Shown piece by piece: positions 48,087 through 57,920 of a DNA stretch of 64,000 nucleotides (positions within the stretch are counted from its first letter, which is position 1; each line of letters starts with the position of its first letter). The stretch covers positions 62,001-126,000 of the forward strand of contig CAVUAI010000053.1 in the NCBI GenBank assembly GCA_963739385.1, in the 5' to 3' direction. The DNA is from VAZQ01 sp963739385. GTDB taxonomy: Bacteria > Pseudomonadota > Alphaproteobacteria > Rhizobiales > Xanthobacteraceae. The notes under the pieces are model-generated. The model did no database searches and was not told the origin of the DNA. It worked only from the letters and a program-made list of their open reading frames with translations. The translations under genes were made by a program, and so were the position numbers.

Positions 48087-48947
48087 ATGGACAGTGGCGT
48101 CCTCCAGGCGATCAACGGCGTTTCGTTCGCCGCGCTGCTGTTCCTGCTCGCCAGTGGCTTCACGCTGAGCTTCGGATTGATGCGCGTCGTGAACATGGCG
48201 CACGGCGCGTATTACCTGCTGGGCGGCTACATCGGCCTTTCGATCACCCGCTACACCGGGAGCTTCGCGCTCGGCATTCTCGGCGGCGGGCTGGCGATCA
48301 TTCCGATCGGCTACCTGATCGATCGCTACCTCATTCGACGGACCGGCGAGAACCACCTGGCCCAGGTTCTTCTCACGGTCGGCGTCGCATTCGTCATGGG
48401 CGACATCGCGCTCAAGATCTGGGGCGGCGACAACCTCAAGGTGCCGACGCCGATCGAGCTGCGCGGAGCGATCGAATTGCCCGGCGGCATCATCTATCCG
48501 ACCTACCGGCTCCTGCTGATCGTGTTCGGACTGATCGTCAGCCTTTCGCTGTGGCTCCTGTACCGCAAGACCCAGATCGGCGCGGTGGTGCGCGCCGGCG
48601 TCGACGACCGCGAGATCGTCAGCGCGGTCGGCATCAACATCGACCGTCTGTTCGTGCTCGTCTCGGCGCTCGCGTCCTTCCTTGCGGGAATAGCAGGCGT
48701 GGTGGGCGGCGCCTTCCTCACGCTCTATCCGGGCGCGGAGTGGGAGATCCTGGTCTACGCGCTGGTGGTGGTCATTTTCGGCGGTCTCGGCAGTCTCGAG
48801 GGCGCCATGATCGGCGCACTAATCGTGGGCCTGCTCGACGCCTACGGCCGCTGGCTGCTGCCCGAGTTCTCCTATTTCGTCCTGTTCGGACCGATGGCGA
48901 TCCTGCTGCTGCTGCGGCCGCAAGGCCTCTTCGGCAGGGAACACTGA
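48087..48947 (+). CDS. livH: LivH-type ABC transporter permease
   Basis: 286 residues, inner-membrane permease with about 8 spans. Family markers: VNMAHGAYYLLGGYIG (about 35-50), VLLTVGVAFVMGDIALKIWG, GIIYPTYRLLLIVFGLIVS, VRAGVDDREIVSAVGINIDR (cytoplasmic coupling loop) and VVVIFGGLGSLEGAMIGALI. Start ATG 48087; the ribosome site is weak. Follows the binding-protein gene by 93 bases and precedes LivM by 2 bases. Confidence 0.92.
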   Translation: MDSGVLQAINGVSFAALLFLLASGFTLSFGLMRVVNMAHGAYYLLGGYIGLSITRYTGSFALGILGGGLAIIPIGYLIDRYLIRRTGENHLAQVLLTVGVAFVMGDIALKIWGGDNLKVPTPIELRGAIELPGGIIYPTYRLLLIVFGLIVSLSLWLLYRKTQIGAVVRAGVDDREIVSAVGINIDRLFVLVSALASFLAGIAGVVGGAFLTLYPGAEWEILVYALVVVIFGGLGSLEGAMIGALIVGLLDAYGRWLLPEFSYFVLFGPMAILLLLRPQGLFGREH

Positions 48948-48949
48948 GC

Positions 48950-49911
48950 GTGCGCCCGTACCGCGCGATCCTTTGGCTTCTCGCCCTTGCCGCAGCGCTG
49001 CTGGCGCCACTGCTTGTTGGCCAGTTCTGGATGACGCTCATCACCCAGATCTATATCTACGGCCTGCTCGCGCTCTCGGTCGATCTCCTGCTCGGCCACG
49101 CCGGCCTGTACTCGCTCTGCCACGCAGCGTTCTTCGCGGTCGCCGCCTATACCACCGCCATCCTGCAGGTGCGCTACGGGCAGCCCACCCTGATCGCCGC
49201 GCCGGCCGGCATCGTCGCCGGAACGCTGCTGGCCGTGATCTACGGCGTGTCGGTGCGCACACGCGGCGTCTATTTCATCCTGATCACGATCGCGCTCGGC
49301 TACGTGCTCTGGGGCGCCGTCTATCGCTGGGCTTCCTTCACCGGCGGCGACAACGGCATCACCAACGTGCCGCCACCGTCCGTCGCCGGTATCACCGTCA
49401 GCTCGCAGACGGCCTACTACTATCTCGTGCTCGCCGTCGTCATCCTGTGCGCACTCGGCTACCGCATCCTTATCGCCTCGCCCTTCGGGCTGTCGCTGCG
49501 CGGCATCAAGGCTAGCGAAAGCCGCATGCGCAGCCTCGGCTATCGCACCACCCTGCACCTCTATGCGGCGTTCGTGATCTCGGGCGCGATGGCGAGCCTC
49601 GCAGGCGTGCTCTATGTCTACTACAACCGCTTCATCAACCCGGTCGCCGCCTCGTTCCAGATTTCGGTCGAGGTTTCGCTGATGGCGATCGTCGGCGGCT
49701 CCGGCACGATCATCGGTCCGTTTCTCGGCTCCGGCATCGTGCTCGGCCTGCGCAACTGGGTGAGCAGCTTCTTCGAATTTCACGCCGCGATCATGGGCCT
49801 CGCCTTCATCGCAACGGTGCTGTGGGCGCCCGCCGGCATCGTGGGATTCGTCAACCGCCTGCGCGCGCGCGACGCGACGGCGAAGGAAAAGGCGCCAAAG
49901 GAAAAGCCGCA

Positions 49912-49915
<4 letters not shown>
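48950..49915 (+). CDS. livM: LivM-type ABC transporter permease
   Basis: 321 residues, second permease of the importer. GTG start at 48950, two bases after the LivH stop; longer frames to the left are not coding. Seen: DLLLGHAGLYSLCHAAFFAV, TRGVYFILITIALGYVLWG, FTGGDNGITNVPPP, LRGIKASESRMRSLGY (coupling loop), ISVEVSLMAIVGGSGTIIGP and FLGSGIVLGLRNWVSSFFEF. A lysine-rich C-terminal tail (ATAKEKAPKEKPQ) is unusual but common in alphaproteobacterial copies. TGA overlaps the LivG ATG (ATGA). Confidence 0.92.
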
Positions 49916-50647
<732 letters not shown>

Positions 50648-50655
<8 letters not shown>

Positions 50656-51406
50656 TCCCCTGCTCACGGTGTCGGAGATTCACACCTATTACGGGGACAG
50701 CTACGTCCTGCAGGGCGTCAGCCTGGCGCTGGGCAAGGGGCGGATCGCCGCCATTCTCGGCCGCAACGGCATGGGAAAGACGACGCTGATCCGGTCGGTC
50801 GCGGGACTGACGCCGCCGCGCACGGGCGAGATCGTCTATCGCGGCCGCTCGCTGCGCGGCAAGCCGCCCTACGCGATCGCCCAGGACGGCATCGCGATCG
50901 TGCCGCAGGGCCGCCGCATCTTCGGCTCGCTGAGCGTGCGCGAGAACCTGTTGCTGCCGACCAGCATGCTGGCCCGCTCGCGGCGTCCGCCGGTCAAGGA
51001 TGCGGCTGGGCAGCGCTGGGATTTCGACGCGGTGCTCAAGGAATTCCCGCAGCTTGCCGAGCGCATCGACCATCCCGGCGGCGCGCTCAGCGGCGGCGAG
51101 CAGCAGATGCTCGCGATCGGCCGGGCGCTGATGGCCAATCCGGAGCTGATCCTGATGGACGAGCCGTCGGAGGGACTCTCTCCGCGCCTGGTGCTTCAGG
51201 TGCGGGACATCATGCGGCGCCTGCGCGAGCGCGGCCACGCGATCCTGCTGGTCGAGCAGAACCTGGAGCTGGCCATGTCGGTGGCCGACCAGGTCTATGT
51301 GCTCTCGTCCGGACGCTTCGTGTTCCAAGGGGCGCCGGCGGCGCTGGCGAACGAGATACAGGTTCTTGAGCAGCATCTCGGCGTATCGGGAGCAAAGCCG
51401 GTGTAG
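50648..51406 (+). CDS. livF: LivF-type ABC transporter ATP-binding protein
   Basis: 252 residues. Walker A GRNGMGKTT (about 38-46), Q-loop IAIVPQGRRIFGSLSVRENL, signature ALSGGEQQMLAIGRALM, Walker B LILMDEPSEGLSP, H-loop VEQNLELAMSVAD. Last of the five transporter genes; the amidase gene follows after 82 bases on the same strand. Confidence 0.93.
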
Positions 51407-51488
51407 GCGCGCACACCCGGCGCGCCGACCGAATGTCTACAGACGGGGCCACGCAGGCCGCCCCGCTGCGCATGCAGGAGACCGCGAC

Positions 51489-52424
51489 ATGCCCATGCAT
51501 CACACGCTCGTCCCCAATCCGGCCACCGTGCACTGGGGCTATCTCGACGCCAAGATTCCCCCGCGCCTCACCGTCGATTCCGGCGACACGATCACGATCG
51601 AAACCGTGTCCGGCGGCCTGGCCGATGTCGGCGACACCTCGATTATGCTTCCGCACCATCGCGAGATCTGCGCGACCCTCAAGCCCACGCCGGGGCCCCA
51701 CATCCTGACCGGGCCGGTCGCGGTGCGCGGAGCCGAGCCGGGCGACACGCTTGAGGTGCGCATCAAGGCGATGGCGCTCACCGTCGACTGGGGCTGGAAC
51801 CTGATCCGCCCGCTGCGCGGCACCTTGCCGGAGGACTATCCGGCGTTTCGCTGCCGCATCATCCCCATCGATCGCGCGGCGATGACCGCGAAGCTCCCGT
51901 GGGGGCCGACGATTCCGCTGCGTCCGTTCTTCGGAATTCTTGCCGTGGCGCCGCCGCCGGCATACGGACCCTGCTCGTCGGTCGAGCCGCGCGAGTTCGG
52001 GGGCAACATGGACAACAAGGAATTTCTCGTCGGCACCTCGCTCTATCTGCCGGTGTTCGTGCCGGGCGCGAACTTCTCGGCCGGCGACGGCCACGCCGTG
52101 CAGGGCGACGGCGAGGTCTGCCTGACCGCGCTCGAGACCTGCCTGACCGGCACGTTCGAGCTCGTGCTGCACAAGAACAAGAAGCTCGACATGCCGCGCG
52201 CCACCACCGCCACGCACTACATCACCATGGGGCTCGACCCCGACCTCGACGACGCCGCCAAGCAGGCGCTGCGCGAGATGATTCGCTGGCTGGTGGAGAT
52301 GAAGGGCTGGAGCTCGGAAGAGGCTTATGTCTTCTGCAGCCTCGCCTGCGACCTGCGCGTGACGCAGCTCGTCGACGGCAACAAGGGTATCCACGCGATG
52401 GTCGAGCGCGGCCTGGTGCATTAG
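51489..52424 (+). CDS. acetamidase/formamidase family protein
   Basis: 311 residues, FmdA_AmdA fold; members hydrolyse short amides (formamide, acetamide) to ammonia and the acid in the cytoplasm. Seen: HWGYLDAKIPPRLTVDSGDT, GPVAVRGAEPGDTLEVRIKA, FGGNMDNKEFLVGTSLYLPV, FSAGDGHAVQGDGEVCLTAL (GDGHA...GDGE metal/active-site region) and DLRVTQLVDGNKGIHAMVER. AGGAGACC before ATG 51489 fixes the start. Directly after a Liv-type importer, which in other bacteria pairs with amidases for amide uptake; joint function is inferred. Confidence 0.9.
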   Translation: MPMHHTLVPNPATVHWGYLDAKIPPRLTVDSGDTITIETVSGGLADVGDTSIMLPHHREICATLKPTPGPHILTGPVAVRGAEPGDTLEVRIKAMALTVDWGWNLIRPLRGTLPEDYPAFRCRIIPIDRAAMTAKLPWGPTIPLRPFFGILAVAPPPAYGPCSSVEPREFGGNMDNKEFLVGTSLYLPVFVPGANFSAGDGHAVQGDGEVCLTALETCLTGTFELVLHKNKKLDMPRATTATHYITMGLDPDLDDAAKQALREMIRWLVEMKGWSSEEAYVFCSLACDLRVTQLVDGNKGIHAMVERGLVH

Positions 52425-52452
52425 CGCTGCGCGTCGATGGCGGGAGGAGCGA

Positions 52453-54042
52453 ATGGACAGTTACGACGGCATCGTCATCGGAGCCGGCCACAACGGGCTC
52501 ACCCTTGCGGCCTATCTCGCGCGCGCCGGCCTCAGGATGGCCGTCGTCGAGCGCAACGCGCGCGTCGGCGGCGGCTGCACCACCGACGAGCCCGCTCTGC
52601 CGGGATATCGCTTCAACCTGCACTCCAATTTCTTCATGGGGCTGCGCCATTCGCCGCTGATCGCCGACCTCGAGCTCTACCGCTTCGGCTTCTCCTACAT
52701 CGAGCCGCTGATCCAGCAGGGAGCCGCGTTCCGCGACGGCACCTGCATCGTCCTGCACAAGGATCTCGAGCGGACCTGCGCGTCGCTCGCCCGCTTCTCG
52801 CGCCGGGACGCCGAGACGTTCCGCGCTCTTCATCGTCTCTATGCCGGCGAGATGCGGCCGCTGTTCACCTCGCTCGCCTTCAACGCTCCGCTCCCGATCG
52901 ACCAGCTCAAGGATCGCCTGTCGGGAACGCACGCCCGCGAGTTCCTCTCGCACGCGCAGCACGATCTGTTCAGCGTCGTGCGCAAGCACTTCGACGACGA
53001 CCGCATCCGCACGCTCTTCACGTCCTACATGCACGTCATCACGACCGAGAGCGTGCCGGGCGCGGGCATCGTGTTTCCGCTCATTTTCGCCAACGTGACC
53101 GAGTTCACGCTGCCGGTCGGCGGCGCCGCGAGCTTCACGGACGCTCTGACGCGCGTGATCAGGGCCTGCGGCGGCTCGGTCATCCCCAACGCCGACGTGC
53201 GGGAGATCGTGGTGCGCAACGGTCGCGCCGCCGGCGTGCGCCTCGCGGACGGCGGCACGGTCGAGGGCAGCCAATTCATCGCCAGCGCGATCGACGCGCC
53301 GGCCACCATGCGAATGGCGGGGGAGGACCTGTTCCCGGAGGAGGTCCGAAAAAAGCTCAATGCCTGGCACTGGGGCAACCACAGCCTGGTCACGCTGCAC
53401 CTCGCGCTGCGCAACCGGCCGACCTATCGCTCGGCCAAGTTCGACCCCGACATCGACCGCGCGTTCAACATCTTCTTCGGGATGGACGACATCGACCAGG
53501 TTCGCAGTTGCTTCGAGGAATGCGCCGACGAGAAATTTCCGCGCGTCCTCATGGGCAACGGCGCGTGCAACAGCGCCGTCGATCCGACCTATGCGCCGGC
53601 CGACGGTCATTCCGCGTTCTGGTGGCCGTTCGCGCCGTACGCCGTCGCCGGCGACGCCCGCAACTGGGATCGTGAAAAGGCCGACTTCACCGAGCGCGTG
53701 CTCGGCGTGTGGCGCGAATATGCCGGCAATCTCGACGACGGGAACGTGCGCGCCAGGTACCTGTTCACGCCGCTCGACATCGAGCGCCTCAACGCCAACA
53801 TGGTGCGCGGCGCGGTGCGCATGGGCGCCTATATCCCATCCCAGCTCGGCATCAATCGTCCGCATCCGCTGCTGTCGGGAACGCGCACGCCTGTCGAGGG
53901 ACTCTATCTGTGCGGCTCATCGACTGGCAACGGCGGCGGCATCAACGGGGCGCCGGGCTACATCGCGGCGAACGCCATTGCGGATGATCTCAAGCTCGAG
54001 CGTCCATGGACACGCGTGCCGGCCCCGGAATGGCGGCACTGA
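52453..54042 (+). CDS. NAD(P)/FAD-dependent oxidoreductase (phytoene desaturase/PYROXD2-like)
   Basis: 529 residues. N-terminal FAD motif GIVIGAGHNGLTLAAYLARA (about 6-25), VVERNARVGGGCTTDE, the middle PVGGAASFTDALTRVIRACG and C-terminal FAD contact GLYLCGSSTGNGGGINGAPG. Such proteins desaturate or oxidise diverse hydrophobic substrates; carotenoid synthesis is unlikely since no partner genes are present. GGGAGGAGCGA before the ATG. Same operon direction as the amidase and SDR genes around it; substrate unknown. Confidence 0.88.
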   Translation: MDSYDGIVIGAGHNGLTLAAYLARAGLRMAVVERNARVGGGCTTDEPALPGYRFNLHSNFFMGLRHSPLIADLELYRFGFSYIEPLIQQGAAFRDGTCIVLHKDLERTCASLARFSRRDAETFRALHRLYAGEMRPLFTSLAFNAPLPIDQLKDRLSGTHAREFLSHAQHDLFSVVRKHFDDDRIRTLFTSYMHVITTESVPGAGIVFPLIFANVTEFTLPVGGAASFTDALTRVIRACGGSVIPNADVREIVVRNGRAAGVRLADGGTVEGSQFIASAIDAPATMRMAGEDLFPEEVRKKLNAWHWGNHSLVTLHLALRNRPTYRSAKFDPDIDRAFNIFFGMDDIDQVRSCFEECADEKFPRVLMGNGACNSAVDPTYAPADGHSAFWWPFAPYAVAGDARNWDREKADFTERVLGVWREYAGNLDDGNVRARYLFTPLDIERLNANMVRGAVRMGAYIPSQLGINRPHPLLSGTRTPVEGLYLCGSSTGNGGGINGAPGYIAANAIADDLKLERPWTRVPAPEWRH

Positions 54043-54058
54043 GCTGGGCAGGAGCCAC

Positions 54059-54832
54059 ATGACGTCGATGAAACTCTTCGACCTGAATGGACGCGTCGCG
54101 ATCGTCACCGGCGGCAATGCCGGAATCGGGCTCGGGATCGCGACCGGATTGGCGCAAGCGGGTGCGGCGATCGTCATCGCCGGCCGGCGCAGCGCGCAGA
54201 ACAGCGCCGCCCGCAAGGCGATCGAGGCATTGGGCGTGAAGGCGGCGGCGATCGAGGCCGATGTCTGCGACGAACAGTCAAGTCGCTCCATGATCGAGCG
54301 CGCCGCGGAACGGTTCGGCCGCGTCGACATCCTGGTCAACAATGCCGGCATCGCCATCCGCAAGCAGCCCGAAAGCTATACCCTTGCGGAATGGAACGAG
54401 GTGATCGAGACCAACCTGACGGGCGCCTTCGTGTGCGCTCACGCCGCCTACCCGCACATGAAAAGGGGCGGCGGCGGCAAGATCATCAACATCGGGTCGA
54501 TGCTTTCGATCTTCGGCACATCCTTCGCGGTCGCCTATGCGGCGAGCAAGGGCGGCATCGTGCAGATGACCCGGGCGCTCGCCTGCGCCTGGGCCAAGGA
54601 CAACATCCAGGTCAATGCCATATTGCCCGGCTGGATCGACACGCCATTCACGGAAACGGCCCGGGAACAGGTTCCGGGCCTCAATGAACGGGTCGTCGCG
54701 CGCACGCCGGCCGGACGCTGGGGCAATCCCTCGGATCTCGCGGGCATGGCGATTTTTCTGGCGAGCTCCGCTTCCGATTTCGTCACCGGAGCCGCGCTCC
54801 CGGTCGACGGAGGCTATTCGGCGCAGGGGTGA
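54059..54832 (+). CDS. short-chain dehydrogenase/reductase
   Basis: 257 residues, classical SDR: TGGNAGIG (about 18-25), NNAG (about 97-100), SMLSIFG, catalytic YAASKGG, LPGWIDTPFTETAREQVPGL and GNPSDLAGMAIFLASSASDF with GAALPVDGGYS at the end. ATG 54059 has AGGAG just before. Probably oxidises or reduces a hydroxy/keto intermediate with the preceding flavoprotein; substrate not readable. It ends 2 bases before the convergent TRAP permease. Confidence 0.9.
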   Translation: MTSMKLFDLNGRVAIVTGGNAGIGLGIATGLAQAGAAIVIAGRRSAQNSAARKAIEALGVKAAAIEADVCDEQSSRSMIERAAERFGRVDILVNNAGIAIRKQPESYTLAEWNEVIETNLTGAFVCAHAAYPHMKRGGGGKIINIGSMLSIFGTSFAVAYAASKGGIVQMTRALACAWAKDNIQVNAILPGWIDTPFTETAREQVPGLNERVVARTPAGRWGNPSDLAGMAIFLASSASDFVTGAALPVDGGYSAQG

Positions 54833-54834
54833 CG

Positions 54835-56154
54835 TCACCGGCTCAGTACGGCAGGAAGCCAGGTCGCGATCACCGGAAATACGAAGATCAGGACGAGGAT
54901 CAACAAGCTCATCATGATGTAGGGCATGGCCGCTGCGTAGACCTGGTGCATCGTGATCGAGGGCGGCGCGACCCCTTTCATCGTGAAGAGCAAAAGGCCG
55001 AAGGGCGGCGTGAGCAAACCAAGCTGCATGCAAATCAAAAACAGCACGCCGAACCAGATCGGGTCGACGTCGTACCGCTGCAGCAGCGGCATAAAGAACG
55101 GCAGCGTGATCAGCATCATGCTGACCTGATCGACGAAGCAGCCAAGGAACAGAAGGATCAGCAGCATCGCGATCACGAGGGCGTTGACCGAAAGCCCCAG
55201 TCCGGTGACCAGCCCGACCAGACCGTTGACCACGCCGGAGAAGCTCAGCACCTGTGAGAACGTGGTGGCGCCCACGATGATGAAGAGGATTATGCCGGAC
55301 ACCGCCACCGTGCCGGTCAGCGCCTTCATCAGATTCGCGACGGTGAGGCTGCGATAGAGCGCGGCGGCCACGATCGTGCCGGCCGCGCCGATGGCGGCGG
55401 CTTCCGTGGGCGTCGCCCAGCCGCCGGTCATCGCGCCGATCACCAGGCCGAAGATGAGGACGAGCGGCACGACGTGGGTCAGGAACGGGACCCACCGTGC
55501 CGCGCCGCGAGGCCCCTCCTCGACCTGCTCGTCAGGCGCCAGCTCGGGCGTGATCGCGACGCGGGCGATGATATAGCCAACATACATGATGCTCAGAATC
55601 AGGCCCGGTACGATGCCCCCGATGAGCAGGCCGGCGATCGAAATGCCGGCAAGGCTGCCGAGCAGGACGGTGAGCGCCGACGGCGGGATCAGCATGTCGA
55701 CGCCGCCGATCCCCATGATCGGCCCCATGGCCATGCGCGGGTCGTACCCGCGCGCAAGCATGGTCGGCAGCATCAGGCTGCCAAGCAGGGCAGTGGTGGC
55801 GATGGTCGAGCCCGATATGGCGGAGAACACCGTGCCCGCGACGATGGCGATGACCGAGAGCCGGCCCGGAACGCGGCGGATGAGCAGCGCAAACGCATCG
55901 ATCGCCTTGAGCGCCACGCCGGTATGAAACAGCACTTCGCCCATCAACACGAAGAACGGGATCGGAGTGAGGGAAAAACTGGTGATCGATTGCACGGCGT
56001 TGCGCGCGAGCTGGGCAAGACCCGGCTCGCCGCCAAGAAAGAAGATAGCGCCGATCACGTTGAGCACGAGGAACGCGAAGGCGACCGGCAGGCCGAGCCC
56101 CATCACCACGACCAGACCGCCGAACAGCAGGACGCTTCCTTCGATCCAGTTCAT
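54835..56154 (-). CDS. dctM: TRAP transporter large permease (DctM)
   Basis: 439 residues, about 12-13 membrane segments; the Na+/H+-driven translocation subunit of a TRAP importer for organic acids. Seen: TPIPFFVLMGEVLFHTGVAL, GTVFSAISGSTIATTALLGS, GYDPRMAMGPIMGIGGVDML, IPPSALTVLLGSLAGISIAG, GWATPTEAAAIGAAGTIVAA and TPPFGLLLFTMKGVAPPSIT. Its ATG directly follows the DctQ TGA, so translation is coupled. Confidence 0.93.
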   Translation of the reverse strand: MNWIEGSVLLFGGLVVVMGLGLPVAFAFLVLNVIGAIFFLGGEPGLAQLARNAVQSITSFSLTPIPFFVLMGEVLFHTGVALKAIDAFALLIRRVPGRLSVIAIVAGTVFSAISGSTIATTALLGSLMLPTMLARGYDPRMAMGPIMGIGGVDMLIPPSALTVLLGSLAGISIAGLLIGGIVPGLILSIMYVGYIIARVAITPELAPDEQVEEGPRGAARWVPFLTHVVPLVLIFGLVIGAMTGGWATPTEAAAIGAAGTIVAAALYRSLTVANLMKALTGTVAVSGIILFIIVGATTFSQVLSFSGVVNGLVGLVTGLGLSVNALVIAMLLILLFLGCFVDQVSMMLITLPFFMPLLQRYDVDPIWFGVLFLICMQLGLLTPPFGLLLFTMKGVAPPSITMHQVYAAAMPYIMMSLLILVLIFVFPVIATWLPAVLSR

Positions 56155-56670
56155 TCAGCTCACCGACGTCGCCTCGATGCGGCGCGCCCGCTCGCCTTTG
56201 AGCAACCGGTCGAAGCGGAACAGGAATTCCACGGCGAGCAGCGCAAACGTTGCCGGCAGCGGCGCCAACAGCCACCATTCCGGAAAAACCAGGTTCTTGA
56301 TCGTGATCGCGCCGAGCCGCCAGCTGTCGTAGGTCATGGCGAAGCCGTAGCGCACGAGCACGATGCATACGGCAAAGCCGAGCACGTCGCCGGCCGCCTC
56401 CATCAACCAGGCGATGCGCGCCGGAACGAGCGTCAGGATGATATCGAGCCGCACATGCTGGCCGCGACGGAGCAGCCAGGGCGCCGTGAGCAGGGTCATC
56501 AGATAGAGCGAATATTCCGAAATCTCGTTCGCCCAGGCGAAGCCGCCACGCGTGGTATTGCGAAGCACGATGTCGGCCGTGACGATGATGACCACGCCCA
56601 GCAGGATCAGCGCGGCAACGGTCGCGAGCGCGTCGAACAGGCGGCCGAAGGCTCGGGAGAGGCGGCTCAT
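56155..56670 (-). CDS. dctQ: TRAP transporter small permease (DctQ)
   Basis: 171 residues with four membrane helices and the family motif around RNTTRGGFAWANEISEYSLY (about 37-56), LRRGQHVRLDIILTLVP and YDSWRLGAITIKNLVFPEWW. Partner of the large permease. TGA abuts the DctM ATG. A paired REP element and 177 bases separate it from the binding-protein gene upstream. Confidence 0.9.
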   Translation of the reverse strand: MSRLSRAFGRLFDALATVAALILLGVVIIVTADIVLRNTTRGGFAWANEISEYSLYLMTLLTAPWLLRRGQHVRLDIILTLVPARIAWLMEAAGDVLGFAVCIVLVRYGFAMTYDSWRLGAITIKNLVFPEWWLLAPLPATFALLAVEFLFRFDRLLKGERARRIEATSVS

Positions 56671-56707
56671 GCCGATGCCCCCGTCGTCATCGCCGCCTCA
56701 ACGAGCC

Positions 56708-56822
56708 GTCATGCCCGCACATGCGGGCGCATCCAGTACTCCGAGCTCTCATGGTGATGCACCATCGCGCTATACGTCACGCGCGCCGGAATACTGGATC
56801 ATCCGCTTGCGCGGATGATGAC
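56708..56822. repeat. paired REP-like element (copy C)
   Basis: Left unit 56708-56738 (GTCATGCCCGCACATGCGGG, ending CCAGTA), right unit 56792-56822 (TACTGGATCATCCGCTTGCG and on, ending GATGACA). Inverted pair, 53-base spacer. It splits the TRAP binding-protein gene from its permease genes. Confidence 0.85.
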
Positions 56823-56847
56823 AGTCTTTGCGCGGCAGCTGGCGCAC

Positions 56848-57804
56848 TCAATTCCCGGCGAGCTGCCGCAGCTTCGGTCCGGTCTCCGGGGCGCGCTTGA
56901 TGACGGACTGCCAAGCCACGTCATAGGCGCGGTCGAGGAAGGCCTTCGACGCGGCCGGGCCGAAGTCGAGCGCCTGGATGCCGGCGGCGGCCTGGCGCTC
57001 GCGCTCGGCCTTGATGACGGCGTCCTTTTCGCTGTCGAGCCCTTCGAGCCACAACGCCGCGTCGTTGAGCACCTTGCGCTGGGCGTCGTTGAGGCCCTTC
57101 CAGGCGTCCTGGTTGACGAGCACGTTGACCTCGACGCTGTAGAACGGCGGCTCCATGCGGAACTTGGTGACCTTCTCCCAGCCGAGATCGAAGATGCCGG
57201 TCACCGGCCAGCCGTAGCCGTCGGCCACGCCGCGCTCGAGCGCGGTATAGACCTCGCCCGGCGCGGTGGTGATGGGGGTGCCGCCGAGCGCCTCGACCAC
57301 GTCGCGGTAGACCGGCGTGACCCGGATCTTGAGACCGGAAAAGTCGATCTTGTCGATCTTCTTGTTGAGATAGATGTGGAAGGGAACGTTGTGGAACTGG
57401 CGCGCCAGATAGATCGAGTTGAGCTTCTGGTTGTGCAGCTGGTTGATGTAGTCCCAGGTGCCGTTCTTGCGCTGCTCGCTCATCGGCTTGCCGTTGAGCT
57501 TGAAGCCGTCGGCCTCGGGCATGAGGTTGGTGTAGAAGGCGCCGGTGACGTTGGCGATGTCGACAACCCGCGTGCGCACGGCATTGCCGACCTCGAACGG
57601 CGGCACCGCGCGCGGGCCGCCGATGTAGTTGATCTTGATCAGGCCCTTGCCGTCGGTGTTCACCTTCTCGATGAAACGCTCGAAATTCTTCGAGAATTCG
57701 GTGCCCTCGGCAAACGACGAGACCGCGCGCAGGGTGACTTCCTGGGCCTCGGCCGTCGATGCCGCGAGCATGACGGCCAGGCCGGCGACGAGCAAACGCA
57801 TCAT
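56848..57804 (-). CDS. dctP: TRAP transporter substrate-binding protein (DctP)
   Basis: 318 residues, periplasmic DctP-type receptor. Signal at about 1-20 (LLVAGLAVMLAASTAEAQE), then VTLRAVSSFAEGTEFSKNFE, TPVYRDVVEALGGTPITTAP (the substrate-arginine helix region is IRVTPVYRD), EVYTALERGVADGYGWPVTG. GGAGGAATA before ATG 57804; the 28-residue upstream extension is not coding. The ligand is probably a carboxylate, perhaps aromatic or a keto acid, as an indolepyruvate oxidoreductase is transcribed divergently. That link is inferred. Confidence 0.9.
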   Translation of the reverse strand: MMRLLVAGLAVMLAASTAEAQEVTLRAVSSFAEGTEFSKNFERFIEKVNTDGKGLIKINYIGGPRAVPPFEVGNAVRTRVVDIANVTGAFYTNLMPEADGFKLNGKPMSEQRKNGTWDYINQLHNQKLNSIYLARQFHNVPFHIYLNKKIDKIDFSGLKIRVTPVYRDVVEALGGTPITTAPGEVYTALERGVADGYGWPVTGIFDLGWEKVTKFRMEPPFYSVEVNVLVNQDAWKGLNDAQRKVLNDAALWLEGLDSEKDAVIKAERERQAAAGIQALDFGPAASKAFLDRAYDVAWQSVIKRAPETGPKLRQLAGN

Positions 57805-57819
57805 TATTCCTCCGGAATG

Positions 57820-57838
57820 GACAGGCAGAGAGCCTGTC
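57820..57838. promoter_or_regulatory. perfect inverted repeat GACAGGC-AGAGA-GCCTGTC
   Basis: A 7-base perfect dyad with 5-base centre, 15 bases upstream of the TRAP binding-protein start, in the 116-base divergent gap to iorA. Could be an operator or a leader hairpin. Confidence 0.45.
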
Positions 57839-57920
57839 GGCGGTGTGTTCTTTGGAATATCATTGCGGCCGGTGAGGACTTGAGTCAATTGCGGCTCGAC
57901 GCCGCCCCAGAGGGAGCCTG

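Noticed and set aside
47168..48949. Left extension of the LivM frame to a 915-codon protein
   Set aside because: It runs through the binding-protein and LivH genes in another frame; LivM starts at GTG 48950.
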